From an uncultured Myxococcales bacterium (GTDB lineage Bacteria > Myxococcota_A > Polyangia > Polyangiales > Polyangiaceae), in NCBI GenBank assembly GCA_937949945.1, contig CALFEQ010000076.1, forward strand, positions 11,440 through 75,439: DNA of 64,000 nucleotides. The letters are read 5' to 3'. The position numbers and the translations under genes are program-made. Every line of letters starts with the position of its first letter. Position 1 is the first letter of the stretch. Shown in pieces: positions 1 through 8,499 of the stretch. Below the pieces are notes generated by a model, which was given only the letters and a program-made list of their open reading frames with translations, made no database searches and was not told the origin of the DNA.

Positions 1-18
1 CCTTGACGTTCGAGAGCA

Positions 19-369
19 TCACTCGTCGCGACCGTGGACGAAGGAAGGCGGCGAGGTCGCCTCCACCGCCGTGAAGCTCTCGAGGATCTTGTACGAGTGC
101 CGCGCGCCGCGCGGGACGACGTAGCTGTCGCCCGGCTCGAGCGACACGGTCTGGCCCTCGAGGTCGAGCACGGCCCGGCCTCCGAGCACGTAGCCGACGG
201 TCTCGTAGTCGCGCTCGGTCTGCTCGTACTCTCCGGGCTTCTCCTCCTCCCAGAGTCGCATCCCGAGACGGACGCCCGCCGCGAGGTACTTCTGCCCCTG
301 CTTCCCGCGCGGGGCATGCGCGGAGTCCACCTTCGTGACGCTCTTGTCCCTCGTCGTCGTCGTCGCCAT
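19..369 (-). CDS. Cupin-domain protein
   Basis: Small single-domain cupin of 116 aa with no signal peptide, so probably cytoplasmic. The beta-barrel spans roughly residues 35-105. The region of cupin motif 1 (ETVGYVLGG) lacks the usual two histidines and glutamate. Motif 2 keeps the turn PGDSYVVPRGARH with one histidine near residue 91. Metal-dependent catalysis is therefore doubtful, and ligand binding or sensing is as likely. The start is ATG. It is transcribed away from the lipoprotein gene at 539 and its 3' end is close to the window edge, so an operon partner to the left cannot be excluded. Substrate unknown. Confidence 0.8.
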   Translation of the reverse strand: MATTTTRDKSVTKVDSAHAPRGKQGQKYLAAGVRLGMRLWEEEKPGEYEQTERDYETVGYVLGGRAVLDLEGQTVSLEPGDSYVVPRGARHSYKILESFTAVEATSPPSFVHGRDE

Positions 370-411
370 GCCCGGCGACCTGCATTCCGCGCGCCCGCCG
401 CAGTGCGCGTG

Positions 412-500
412 CGAGCACGAGCGGTCGTACGAGGACCAGCGCTCGTACGAGGACGAGCGCGAGCACGAGCACGGGCTGCGCTCGAGCTTGCTCGTACGAG
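412..500. repeat. Low-complexity direct repeats upstream of two divergent genes
   Basis: The region between the cupin gene and the gene at 539 is built of short CGAGCA/CGAGGA units. A 12-base word TCGTACGAGGAC occurs at 425-436 and 443-454 (period 18), and its first nine bases recur at 492-500. A similar mixture of GTGCTCGTCCTCGTACGCG words lies in the gene-free stretch near 52295-52345. No protein-coding signal was seen. Confidence 0.6.
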
Positions 501-538
501 TTCGCGAATCGCACGGTCACCCGTAGCATCGTCTCGCC

Positions 539-1435
539 TTGGAGAAGTACGGACCCTGCACGTGGCGCGTCCACGCCCTCGCGCCGATCGGCCTCGCCCT
601 GCTCACCAACTGCGTTCCTCCCGCGAAGGCGGAGCCCCCGTGCGATGCTCCCCTGCCGCTCGAGGAGGGTGACCGCGACGAGGACGGCCTCGCGGACGAA
701 GAGGAAGAGGCGCTGGCGAGACGGTTCGCGCCCATCGTCATCCTCGACGGCCGTGACCGTTACAAGCCTGCGTCGATCGAGTGGCTCCTCCGCGTGACGG
801 GCGCGTCGCCCGTCGATCGGATCGAGATCCCGAGGTGGGCACGAACGGGCTCCGACGACCCGCGCGACTGGACGGCGTACACGCACGTGTTCCCCCGAAG
901 GGACGGAGGCATCAACATCCAGTACTGGTTCTTCTACCCGTACAACGACGGGCCGCTCTTCTTCGATCACGACGGCGACTGGGAGCACGTCACGGTGCGC
1001 CTCGACGCCGACCGCCGGCCGCTCGGCGCGTACCTCGCGAGGCACGAGGACGATCACCCCGGCCCGTTCTTTCCGTGGGAGCGTCTCCGAAAGTCCGGCG
1101 ACCATCTCATCGTCCTCTCCGCCCTCGGCTCGCATGCCTCGTACGCCGATCCGAGCGACGTCGCCTGGTACGACCGCGCCTCCTCGTGTCGCGATCTCGA
1201 GACGTGCCGCGACCCGATCTGGCGTACGTGGGAAGGAGATCTTCCCAACCTCGGCGAGAAGCCCCGCCCGTTCCTCCTCGCAGACGTGCTCGCGTACGCC
1301 GGCCGCTGGGGAAGCGCGCGACTCTTGCCCGGCACGTCGGCTCCGTTCGGCCCGTTCCACCACCGTGGCGCGTGCTCGCACGGCTTCCCGAGCTGCAACG
1401 CGATCGAGCCGCGCACCGTCGCGAGCCGCCGCTGA
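539..1435 (+). CDS. Vps62-like lipoprotein
   Basis: Predicted secreted lipoprotein of 298 aa. The N-terminus carries a hydrophobic stretch (about residues 13-24) ending at a lipobox cysteine (LLTNC, about residue 25). The mature part resembles the Vps62/DUF946 family: an RRFAPIVILDGRDRYKPAS segment, a WFFYPYND segment, then HDGDWEHVTVRLD, and later LSALGSHASY, all hallmark patches of that family. The molecular function of the family in bacteria is not established. The start is TTG at 539, the only in-frame choice that keeps the full signal peptide. A -10-like TAGCAT lies nine bases before it (524-529), suggesting a nearly leaderless mRNA. Confidence 0.7.
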   Translation: MEKYGPCTWRVHALAPIGLALLTNCVPPAKAEPPCDAPLPLEEGDRDEDGLADEEEEALARRFAPIVILDGRDRYKPASIEWLLRVTGASPVDRIEIPRWARTGSDDPRDWTAYTHVFPRRDGGINIQYWFFYPYNDGPLFFDHDGDWEHVTVRLDADRRPLGAYLARHEDDHPGPFFPWERLRKSGDHLIVLSALGSHASYADPSDVAWYDRASSCRDLETCRDPIWRTWEGDLPNLGEKPRPFLLADVLAYAGRWGSARLLPGTSAPFGPFHHRGACSHGFPSCNAIEPRTVASRR

Positions 1436-1445
1436 CGGGTGCCCG

Positions 1446-2708
1446 TCAGGTGCGTGCATCGAGCGCATTCGCTGCCGTGCGGCGCTCCGAACGCGCAGCC
1501 GTCGGCTCCCCGCGCGGAAGCAGCGGGATGCTCGCCAACACGGCGGCGCTCGCGACGATCCACATCGCGCCGTAGCCGCGCGTCGCGGGCAACCACGGTC
1601 GCGCCAGGTCGACCGCGAGCCCCGCGAGGATCGGACCGAGCATCACACCGATCCCGCGGCTCAGCTCGTAGAGCCCGGCGCCCGCGCCGTGCGAGAGCGC
1701 GGGGAGACGCGCGGCGACGAGCGCGTACGGAAGCGTCATCGCGACGGCGCCGCCGAAGCCGACGACGGGCAGCGTCGGGAGGAGCGCGAAGAGCGAGGTC
1801 GTGAACGCCGGCAGGAGGAGCCCGATGCCGTAGACACCGAGCGCGATGCGGCTGACGCGGACGCCGCCGTGACGGTCGGCCAGATGCCCCGCGATCGGCG
1901 CCGCGACGAGCGCGACGCCGGCGACGATCCCGAGGAGCAGCGACGCCATGGCGCTCGACATGCCCGCTCCCTCGACGATGTACAGGACGACGAACGTCTT
2001 GAGCGCGCCGAGCGACAGCTCCCAGAGCCCGTTGGCGACGAGCAGCCGGACGAGCTCCGGATCGCGGCGCAACAGCGCGCGGATGTCGCCGGCGCCCACG
2101 AGCCCGGATGCATGAGGCTCCTCCGCGCCGTTCGCGGGCGGGAGGTGCACCACGAGGACGACGAGCACCACCGTCACGACGACGAGCAGCGCGGCCGCGA
2201 AAACGAACGGCAACGATCGAGAGAGCGCGAGCAAGAGCGGCGCGCCGACGAGAGCAGCCCCGAGCCCGAGCTCACGGAACACGGTCTGCACGCCCTGCGA
2301 ACGGCCGAGCAGCTCCCGTGGGACGAGGTCGGGGAAGAGCGCTCGGTACGGCGGGTAGTAGACGTAATAGCCGACGTAGAAGGCGGCGACGGATGCGGCG
2401 ATCGCGCCGAGCGAGCCGGCGAGCGGGATCGCGACGAGCCCTCCGACGCACGGCACCAGAGCGACGAGGAGGAACGGGAGCCTGCCTCCGATGCGCGTGC
2501 GCGTCCGATCCGAGATCGATCCGAGCAGGAGCGGCAGAACCAGCGCGAGGATGCCTTCGGCACCGACGATGACGCCTGCGACGGCGCTCGAGCTCGTGTG
2601 CGCCTGCAAGATGACGGGGACGAAGACCGCGACCGCGGTGATCGCGAGCGACAGGCCCAACGTCGGCAACCCCAGCAGAAGAAGCGTCCGAGCGTCGCCG
2701 TTCGTCAT
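1446..2708 (-). CDS. MFS transporter, SUC / glycoside-pentoside-hexuronide type
   Basis: Inner-membrane transporter of 420 aa with about twelve hydrophobic segments in two halves joined by a charged loop near the middle. The loop after the second helix reads GSISDRTRTRIGGRLPFLL, the signature of the sucrose/H+ and glycoside-pentoside-hexuronide branch of the major facilitator superfamily. The equivalent loop in the second half is GHLADRHGGVRV. Import of a sugar or glycoside by proton symport is likely; the substrate cannot be read. The ATG at 2708 is preferred over in-frame codons up to 2789, because the upstream part is arginine-rich and lies before the first helix. Monocistronic; the gene at 539 converges on it. 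Confidence 0.8.
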   Translation of the reverse strand: MTNGDARTLLLLGLPTLGLSLAITAVAVFVPVILQAHTSSSAVAGVIVGAEGILALVLPLLLGSISDRTRTRIGGRLPFLLVALVPCVGGLVAIPLAGSLGAIAASVAAFYVGYYVYYPPYRALFPDLVPRELLGRSQGVQTVFRELGLGAALVGAPLLLALSRSLPFVFAAALLVVVTVVLVVLVVHLPPANGAEEPHASGLVGAGDIRALLRRDPELVRLLVANGLWELSLGALKTFVVLYIVEGAGMSSAMASLLLGIVAGVALVAAPIAGHLADRHGGVRVSRIALGVYGIGLLLPAFTTSLFALLPTLPVVGFGGAVAMTLPYALVAARLPALSHGAGAGLYELSRGIGVMLGPILAGLAVDLARPWLPATRGYGAMWIVASAAVLASIPLLPRGEPTAARSERRTAANALDART

Positions 2709-2832
2709 GGCCGCGTGCGCGCTCACTGCAGTGCGACCGCAGCAGGGCGCATGCCCAGGACGACCGCGAGAGGCGACCGCTCGCACCACCGCGCGCGATC
2801 GCCGCAGCGATCGCCGCTTCCGACCTGTGGCG

Positions 2833-4320
2833 TCAGGGCGTTAGCAAGGCGAACGGCACGCCGGCGGAGACCCCGAAGTCGAAGAGCGGCGCGCCTTCGT
2901 CCGCGTTCGCCCACCCGGTGCTCCCGTAGGACTTCGCCCAGAGGTGATCGAGGTCGGCGACGACGAAGAGGATCTGCGACGGCAGCGTGAGCGCCGCGTA
3001 GCTCACCTGATCTCCGAGCGGGGGCGTCATCGGTGCGATCGCCGGCGCCGTCCAAGACGGGCCGCCCGTCCAATGCACCCAGCGCAATCCCTCCGTCGTC
3101 GGATTCGTGCCCGCGTAGACGCCGACGGCCGTCCCCTGGAACCACCCGACGCCGACGGGCATCGATCCCTTGCGCGTCTTGTACGTGGCGCCGACTTCGG
3201 AGTCGAGAGACTGCCCGACGACGAACGCAGAGCCGGACCAGATGGCTGCGACGAAGTCGTCGCACGTCTGGGTCGACCCACAGGAGTCCTCCAGCCAGAC
3301 GAACGCCACGCGGTCGCTGCCGGGCTCGGCGACCGCGCGCATCGAGCCTGCGGGCCTCAGGTTCTCGATCGTCTGGGGCGGCGCGAACGTCGGGCTGCCG
3401 GCGGTGCGCGTGGACCATCCCGTGATGTAAGGGCCGGTCGGGGCGCGGTCCTGCCCCCAGGCGACGATGACGTCACCGCTCGTCGCCTCGTACGCGACCG
3501 CGAATGCCGGGAGCTCGACGGAGTTCAGGTCGTTCTCGAGGCGGATGAACGACGCCTTCGGCCACGCGCTTCCGTCCCACCTGTGCGCGTAGAGCTCGTA
3601 GTCCGAGGTCGAGAAGACGAGCGTGATCTCGTCCGTACGAGGATGCGACGCAAGCTCGATCCAGAGCACCGAGCCTTCCACATCTCCGTCGACCGGCACG
3701 AGCGTCTCCGGAGACCAGCCGTCGGCCGTCCGCGTACGGTAAGCGGGCGTCCTCGCCCCCGCTTTCGAGTACACGAGGAGGAGGTCGCCCGAGCTCGTCT
3801 CCTTCGCGATGGCGAACGTACGCTTCGCTGCGTGGCTGCTCGGCATCGGCGGCGTGGTCACCTCGGTGACCCATTCGCCCGACGCGCTCCGCCGTCGGAC
3901 CTCGACGAACGAGCCCGTGTCGTTCTCGTACTGGATGGCGAGGCTCTCCTCCGACGTTTTCGGATCGAGAAGGGGGATCAAGAAGCGCGGCGTCCCGTCG
4001 ACCGTGAGCTCCTCGACCGCCGGCGACCACGCCGTTCGCCCTGCGCGCCGCGTCCGCGAGAAGACGGCGCCCGTGCGCCCTGCGAAGAGCCGCACGTCCC
4101 CGACTCCGAGCGCGTGGGAGGGCTCGTCCGGCCCATCGCTCCCGCGTCCGCCTTCTCCGTCCGCGGCCTCCGGTCCACCGTCGCCGAGGTTGCGAGGCGT
4201 GTCGTTCGTCCCTCCGTCCGGCGCCTCCGAGACGGAGCGGAGGTCCCCGACGCCCGTGAGCGCGGTGCAGCCGACGAGCGCGATCGCGATCGCGGTCGTG
4301 TGAGCGAGCGTGGTCTGCAT
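2833..4320 (-). CDS. Secreted lipoprotein, repeat-containing, function unknown
   Basis: Lipoprotein of 495 aa. After the ATG at 4320, which is preceded by a strong AGGAGAGGGG ribosome-binding site, the signal peptide ends at ALVGC (cysteine about residue 18). A low-complexity Asp/Gly/Pro linker follows. The mature part is mainly beta-strand with recurring units containing V.FVWLED, LLLVYSKAG and VIVAWGQDR, separated by roughly 45-60 residues, reminiscent of sialidase or beta-propeller blades. No catalytic motif was found. Anchoring in the outer membrane is likely. Divergent from the lipoprotein gene at 4538 across 217 bp that should hold both promoters. Confidence 0.65.
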   Translation of the reverse strand: MQTTLAHTTAIAIALVGCTALTGVGDLRSVSEAPDGGTNDTPRNLGDGGPEAADGEGGRGSDGPDEPSHALGVGDVRLFAGRTGAVFSRTRRAGRTAWSPAVEELTVDGTPRFLIPLLDPKTSEESLAIQYENDTGSFVEVRRRSASGEWVTEVTTPPMPSSHAAKRTFAIAKETSSGDLLLVYSKAGARTPAYRTRTADGWSPETLVPVDGDVEGSVLWIELASHPRTDEITLVFSTSDYELYAHRWDGSAWPKASFIRLENDLNSVELPAFAVAYEATSGDVIVAWGQDRAPTGPYITGWSTRTAGSPTFAPPQTIENLRPAGSMRAVAEPGSDRVAFVWLEDSCGSTQTCDDFVAAIWSGSAFVVGQSLDSEVGATYKTRKGSMPVGVGWFQGTAVGVYAGTNPTTEGLRWVHWTGGPSWTAPAIAPMTPPLGDQVSYAALTLPSQILFVVADLDHLWAKSYGSTGWANADEGAPLFDFGVSAGVPFALLTP

Positions 4321-4537
4321 CCCCTCTCCTGACTCGATGGCCTCGCTCGGAGCCCCAGCCCCGTCGCGATGCTGCTCGCGACCTGACCGACGTCCGACGT
4401 CAATGGGATGAAAGCCGATCCTCGGCGAACCGTCACGCGTCGAGCGTGGTCGCGCGCACACCTCTTCACACCATCCGCGCCCTCGGTGCGCTCGCCAGCC
4501 CTCGAGCTGCCTCGTGTTACGTTCCGACGAGGGGCGG

Positions 4538-5359
4538 ATGCAGAACGTGCGGTGCTCGAAGCTCGCCGTCGGATGGTTCTGCGGGGGCGGCTTGTTGGCG
4601 TGTCAGCTCGCCTTCGACACGAGCGTGCTCACGAGCGAACGCGAGCCGGTGGAGGAGCCGCGCCCGGATGCGAGCCTCGTCGACGCAAGCCCGATCTCGC
4701 CCGACGCCTCCGACACGGGTGCGCCGCGACCAGCGCCCTTCTTCGTCGACGACTTCCAGCGCGATCCGTCGCCGTCGCTCGGCAACGGCTGGATCGAGAA
4801 GACGGACGACGCATGGGAGCTCGTCGATCGCCGCGCACTGAAGCTCGGGTCGGGAAGGAACTACCGCGACAACGTCGTCTACCGGCCGGAGGCGATGGAG
4901 CGCGACGTCGAGGTCGCCGTCGAGATCTTCACCGTCGACGTCCCGACGCGATCGGCCTCCGTGCATCTGCGCATCCAGAAGGAGAGCGTCGGCGTCCCGC
5001 AGACGCTCGACAGCTACTGCCTCTACACCCAGAACGACGAGGTCGCCGTCATCGGACGGCAGGGCGGCACGGTGGCGGCCGCGACGCGCGCTACCTTCCG
5101 TTTCGACGGCGGTCGCCTGAAGCAAGGTCGCACGTACCGGATGCGCCTGCGCGCCCGAGACGTCGAGGGCGGCGTCTCCTTGGAGGGCTCGCTCGAGGAG
5201 AAGCTCGCGCCCGACCAGTTCCGCGAGATCGGGCGCGTGGCGACGATCGACACGCAGCCGGACCGGATCACGACGCCCGGACACGTCGGCTTCAGCGGCG
5301 ATCTCAACGCCGACCGGAGCTTCGCGGTCACGCGCTTCGAAGCGACGCGCGTGCAGTGA
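4538..5359 (+). CDS. Secreted lipoprotein with LamG-like domain
   Basis: Protein of 273 aa with a signal peptide ending in GGLLAC (lipobox cysteine about residue 22), then a Pro/Asp-rich linker. From about residue 60 a jelly-roll-like domain begins with FFVDDFQRD and GNGWIEKTDDAWEL and ends with the typical GHVGFSGDLNADRSFAV...FEATRV strand pattern of concanavalin/LamG-like or DUF1080-type folds. Carbohydrate or glycoconjugate binding is possible but not shown. The start chosen is ATG 4538 with GAGGGGCG upstream, rather than an in-frame codon eight triplets earlier. It converges on the universal stress protein gene with only 3 bp between. Confidence 0.65.
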   Translation: MQNVRCSKLAVGWFCGGGLLACQLAFDTSVLTSEREPVEEPRPDASLVDASPISPDASDTGAPRPAPFFVDDFQRDPSPSLGNGWIEKTDDAWELVDRRALKLGSGRNYRDNVVYRPEAMERDVEVAVEIFTVDVPTRSASVHLRIQKESVGVPQTLDSYCLYTQNDEVAVIGRQGGTVAAATRATFRFDGGRLKQGRTYRMRLRARDVEGGVSLEGSLEEKLAPDQFREIGRVATIDTQPDRITTPGHVGFSGDLNADRSFAVTRFEATRVQ

Positions 5360-5362
5360 TCG

Positions 5363-5851
5363 TCACGCAGGAGCGATCTCGAACGGATCGGGCTTCGTCG
5401 TCCGTGCGTCGTCGGGCGCATGCACCGTCACGACGGGGATCGGCGACGTCCGGACGACCTTCTCCGCGACGCTGCCGAGGAGCGCTCGCGAAAGGCCGCT
5501 CCGTCCGTGCGTACCCATCACGACCAGGTCCGCCCCTTCGCGTCGGGCGACGTTCACGATCGCCCGACAGGGCTCGTCCTGCTCGACGCACGCATGGATC
5601 GTCACGGGAGCGTCCTTGCGTGCGGCGAGCAGCTCGTCGAGCCCGGCGCGAGCGCCTTCGAGGATGCGACGGCCGAGCTCCGCCGTCGCAAAGAACGCCG
5701 CATCGGGGAATCCGACCCGAGGGATCTCGAAGGCGTGCAGCAGGACGATGCGAGCTCCGAGCGGCTTCGCGAGCGCGATCGCCCAATCGAGCGCCGTCTC
5801 GGCGGCCTTTCCGAAGTCGGTCGGGACGAGAATGACTTGCGGCGTTCTCAT
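5363..5851 (-). CDS. Universal stress protein (UspA family)
   Basis: Single-domain universal stress protein of 162 aa. The Rossmann-like fold starts at QVILVPTDFG. The ATP-binding signature G-2x-G-9x-G-S is intact as GTHGRSGLSRALLGS (about residues 113-127), followed by the conserved AEKVVRTSPIPVVTV strand, so nucleotide binding is expected. Cytoplasmic. It lies 23 bp downstream of the hibernation factor gene, same strand, and is probably co-transcribed from the sigma-54-type promoter at 6235-6250. Start ATG with AGGTG upstream. USP/HPF pairs are common in stationary-phase and low-oxygen regulons. Confidence 0.9.
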   Translation of the reverse strand: MRTPQVILVPTDFGKAAETALDWAIALAKPLGARIVLLHAFEIPRVGFPDAAFFATAELGRRILEGARAGLDELLAARKDAPVTIHACVEQDEPCRAIVNVARREGADLVVMGTHGRSGLSRALLGSVAEKVVRTSPIPVVTVHAPDDARTTKPDPFEIAPA

Positions 5852-5874
5852 GATTCACCTCCGAGCGACGCGCC

Positions 5875-6222
5875 TCAGGCGGCGCGGGCCCTCACCTCCT
5901 CGCGACGACGCCGGACCCAATCCTTGAGAGCGCGCTGCGCGTCGTCGAACGCGGCGTCGATCGCCGCGTAAGCATCCTCGTGCTCCTTGGCCGCCGCGGG
6001 ATCGCGCGAGAGGACGAGCTCGGCGCCCGGCACGGAGATCTCGATGCGCACGCGAAAGTGGTGACCGTGCGTCTTGTGCCGGTGCGGCATCTCGAGCGTC
6101 ACACGACACGCGACGATCCGCGAGCAGAACCGGTAGAGCTTCGCCGCGCGCTGTCGAATGTACGCGGCGATGGCTGCGCTGGGGCCGACGTCACGGATCG
6201 TGATCTGAAGGGGCTTGTTCAT
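5875..6222 (-). CDS. hpf: Ribosome hibernation factor, HPF/RaiA family (short form)
   Basis: Protein of 115 aa matching the short HPF/YfiA (former sigma-54 modulation) family. It starts LQITIRDVGPS, with AYIRQRAAKLYRF forming the first helix, then the VTLEMPHRHKTHGHHFRVRI strand pair and the second helix HEDAYAAIDAAFDDA. The family binds the 30S decoding centre and inactivates idle ribosomes. The C-terminal dimerisation domain of long HPF is absent. First gene of a two-gene unit with the universal stress protein. The ATG lies only 13 bases after a GC of a -24/-12 element, so the mRNA would be almost leaderless; no good Shine-Dalgarno is present. Confidence 0.85.
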   Translation of the reverse strand: MNKPLQITIRDVGPSAAIAAYIRQRAAKLYRFCSRIVACRVTLEMPHRHKTHGHHFRVRIEISVPGAELVLSRDPAAAKEHEDAYAAIDAAFDDAQRALKDWVRRRREEVRARAA

Positions 6223-6234
6223 GCCCCAGGAGGA

Positions 6235-6250
6235 CGCAAAGGTGGTGCCT
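6235..6250 (-). promoter_or_regulatory. Sigma-54-type -24/-12 promoter of hpf-usp
   Basis: On the minus strand the sequence reads AGGCAC-CACCT-TTGCG, matching TGGCAC-N5-TTGCA at 9 of 11 defined positions, with the required GG-N10-GC spacing. The predicted transcription start is about 6224, two bases before the ATG at 6222. Confidence 0.6.
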
Positions 6251-6302
6251 CGCTCGATTCGTCGTCCTCACGCTGTTTCGCCGACGGAATCCCTCCGAGG
6301 CT

Positions 6303-6317
6303 GCGCACGTCCTGCGC
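6303..6317. promoter_or_regulatory. Inverted repeat CGCA-N5-TGCG, candidate activator site for hpf-usp
   Basis: Perfect 5-bp arms GCGCA and TGCGC around CGTCC. It sits 53-67 bp upstream of the -24 element, a normal place for a sigma-54 enhancer site. The same core appears upstream of ccoI, the gene at 25843 and the CBS gene at 29752. Confidence 0.5.
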
Positions 6318-6341
6318 GAAGGTGCCGGGTCTGCGCCGAGC

Positions 6342-7034
6342 TCACCGCGGGCAGCACGCATGCGTCCCGTGCCGCCCGAGGCCGACCTGATCGGCGAGCG
6401 CCGCCGTCGACCACAGCCCGAAGCCGAGCATCACCATCCCCGCCACGCGGCGCACCCAGGCGTGCGAGAGCGCGCTCGCCACGCGGCGGGCGAGGATGCC
6501 GACGCCCATCATGACCGGGAGCGTCCCCGCGCCGAACGCCGCCATCGTCATCGCGCCCTCGAGCGGAGAGTCCGCCGACGCGGCGAGCGACACCGCGCCG
6601 TAGAGCAGCCCGCACGGCATGAAGGCCCAGAGGCCGCCGGCCGCGAAGGCTCGAGCCGACGAGCGGAGCGGGAGCATTCGCTTGGCGAGAGGCGCGACGC
6701 TACGCCAGACGGGCGCGCCGGCCGACTCGATCGCGCGCACGAACGACGGCAGGCCGACGAGATGGAGGCCGACGGCGAGGAGGCACACCGCCGCGAGCGC
6801 GCGGAGCGCGAAGCGGAGGACGTCGAGCGGCACACCGATCGGAAGCGAGCCCACCGTGCCCACGGCGAGGCCGAGCACCGAATAGCCGAGGACCCGCCCC
6901 GTGTTGTAGGCGAGCACATAGCGACCGTTCGTTCCGCCCGCACACACCACCGACGAGATGCCGCCGCACATCGCGACGCAGTGCCCGCTGCCGAAGAGGC
7001 CCATCAGGAGCGCGGAGACGACGAGGCCGGTCAT
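6342..7034 (-). CDS. Sulfite exporter TauE/SafE-family membrane protein of the cbb3 cluster
   Basis: Polytopic membrane protein of 230 aa with about six helices. It begins GLVVSALLMGLFGSGHCVAMCGG, the glycine- and cysteine-rich start of the UreH/SafE-like branch that accompanies cbb3 oxidase genes. A second similar motif FMPCGLLYGAV opens the second half (about residue 150). The CMCGG/PCG cysteines and the C-terminal HGTHACC could bind metal, and a role in copper handling or oxidase maturation is a fair inference. The ATG overlaps the ccoG stop by four bases (ATGA), making it the last gene of the operon. Confidence 0.8.
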   Translation of the reverse strand: MTGLVVSALLMGLFGSGHCVAMCGGISSVVCAGGTNGRYVLAYNTGRVLGYSVLGLAVGTVGSLPIGVPLDVLRFALRALAAVCLLAVGLHLVGLPSFVRAIESAGAPVWRSVAPLAKRMLPLRSSARAFAAGGLWAFMPCGLLYGAVSLAASADSPLEGAMTMAAFGAGTLPVMMGVGILARRVASALSHAWVRRVAGMVMLGFGLWSTAALADQVGLGRHGTHACCPR

Positions 7035-8476
7035 GGCTCCCCTCCTCGCGACGTTCCTCGCTCGGGCCCGAGGAACGTCGCGCGCACCTCGCGGCTCGCT
7101 CCGTCCGTCGAGACGCGCAGGACGACCGGGCGCGCGCCCGTGAAATGCGACTCCTCCATCGTCACGAAGAACGGGACGCGCCGACTGCCGAGCGGCTCGA
7201 TCTCGACCTCCTTCATCGGGACGATGAGCTCGACACCGTCCTCGGGCTCCGCCGGGCTCACCTCGAAGCGCGCGGTCGACGAGGTCTTGTTCACGAGGTG
7301 GATTTCGAAGCCGTTGCGCAGCCTGCCCTCTTCGCGCGCGTACGGCGCGCCCGGGAGGCGGAGGACGTTCGCCTCGAACGGCTCGCGCTTGCGGACGGCC
7401 AGCGTCGCGACGGTGACGCCCACCAAGAGGAGCGCGGTGTAGATGAGGACGCGCGGGCGGATGATCCGGCGCCGCTCGCCGCGGAGGCCACGGAGCGAGT
7501 CGTAGCGGATGAGGCCTCGCTTCCGGCCGAGCTTGTCCATCACCTCGTCGCACGCGTCGATGCATGCCGTGCAGGCGATGCAGTCGAGCTGGAGACCGTC
7601 GCGGATGTCGATGCCGGTCGGGCAAACGACGACGCAGCGGCCGCAGTCGACGCAGTCGCCGCGCGACGCGTCCTTCGCCTTGCCGCGAGGCTCTCCGCGC
7701 TTCTCGTCGTAGCCGACGACGAGCGCGTCGTCGTCGAGGAGCACCGACTGCAGGCGCCCGTACGGGCACATCACGACGCAGAACTGCTCGCGGAAGATGC
7801 CGAAGACGAAGTAGAAGAGCGCGGTCGTCCCGAGCATCCATGCGAACACCTCCGGATGCGCCGCGGGCTCTTCCCCCACGATCCGGAAGAGCTGCGGAAG
7901 CGAGACGAAGTACGCGATGAACACGTGCGAGACGAAGAGCGCCGCGACGAGGTAGAGCGCGTGCGTCACCGCCGTGCGCCAGACGCGGTCGAAGGTCATC
8001 GGCCCCTTCGCGCGGCGGAGCGCGACGTTGCGCGGTCCGTTCACGAGGCGCTCGATCGGCCGGAAGATGCCCTCGATGAACACCGTCTGCGGGCAGGCCC
8101 AGCCGCACCACACGCGACCGAGGAGCGTGGTCACGTAGAGGAGCCCGAAGCCGAAGCCGCTGACGACGAAGAAGAGGAGATAGATGTCCTGAGCGTTGAA
8201 CGTCGCTCCGAAGAGGAAGAACTGGCGGCGGCCGACGTCGATGAAGACGGCCGGATGCCCGCCGATCCGGATCCAGGGCAGCGCCGCCCAGAGCGCGATG
8301 AGGGCGTAATAGACGACGCGGCGCGCTCGCACCCACCGTCCGCTGACGTCGGCCGGGTACGGGCGGCGCCGCCGGCCGTCCGTGCCGAGCGAGCCGCTGC
8401 CCGGACCGCGGCCCTGCGCACGCCCAGACGGTGCGCTCGGTCCATCGATGACGCGGAGGTGGACGTGATTGGCCAT
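7031..8476 (-). CDS. ccoG: Cytochrome c oxidase accessory protein CcoG (FixG)
   Basis: Membrane iron-sulfur protein of 481 aa required for cbb3 oxidase assembly, thought to act in copper reduction or delivery. Features in order: Arg-rich cytoplasmic N-terminus; helices at about 52-70 and 84-110; the LGRVWCGWACPQTVF motif; the MCPYGRLQS motif after helix four; two ferredoxin clusters CVDCGRCVVVCP (about 270-282) and CIACTACIDACD (about 297-309); another helix; and a C-terminal Ig-like FixG domain. The length is usual for the family. It lies 23 bp after ccoP; the start ATG at 8476 was chosen because MANHVHLR precedes the first helix. Confidence 0.93.
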   Translation of the reverse strand: MANHVHLRVIDGPSAPSGRAQGRGPGSGSLGTDGRRRRPYPADVSGRWVRARRVVYYALIALWAALPWIRIGGHPAVFIDVGRRQFFLFGATFNAQDIYLLFFVVSGFGFGLLYVTTLLGRVWCGWACPQTVFIEGIFRPIERLVNGPRNVALRRAKGPMTFDRVWRTAVTHALYLVAALFVSHVFIAYFVSLPQLFRIVGEEPAAHPEVFAWMLGTTALFYFVFGIFREQFCVVMCPYGRLQSVLLDDDALVVGYDEKRGEPRGKAKDASRGDCVDCGRCVVVCPTGIDIRDGLQLDCIACTACIDACDEVMDKLGRKRGLIRYDSLRGLRGERRRIIRPRVLIYTALLLVGVTVATLAVRKREPFEANVLRLPGAPYAREEGRLRNGFEIHLVNKTSSTARFEVSPAEPEDGVELIVPMKEVEIEPLGSRRVPFFVTMEESHFTGARPVVLRVSTDGASREVRATFLGPERGTSRGGEP

Positions 8477-8499
8477 GGCGACTCGTCCCGTCGTGCGGC

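Noticed and set aside
1134..2990. Long open frames antisense to or out of frame with real genes, such as 1134-2990, 12090-15212 and 18003-21185
   Set aside because: At this GC content stop codons are rare in several frames. These frames are Arg/Ala/Asp-rich, lack domains and lie opposite genes with clear motifs (MFS, ccoI, ftsH).
8477..8499. A frameshifted second haem domain of CcoP
   Set aside because: Only 23 bp separate ccoP and ccoG, and no CxxCH appears in other frames there.
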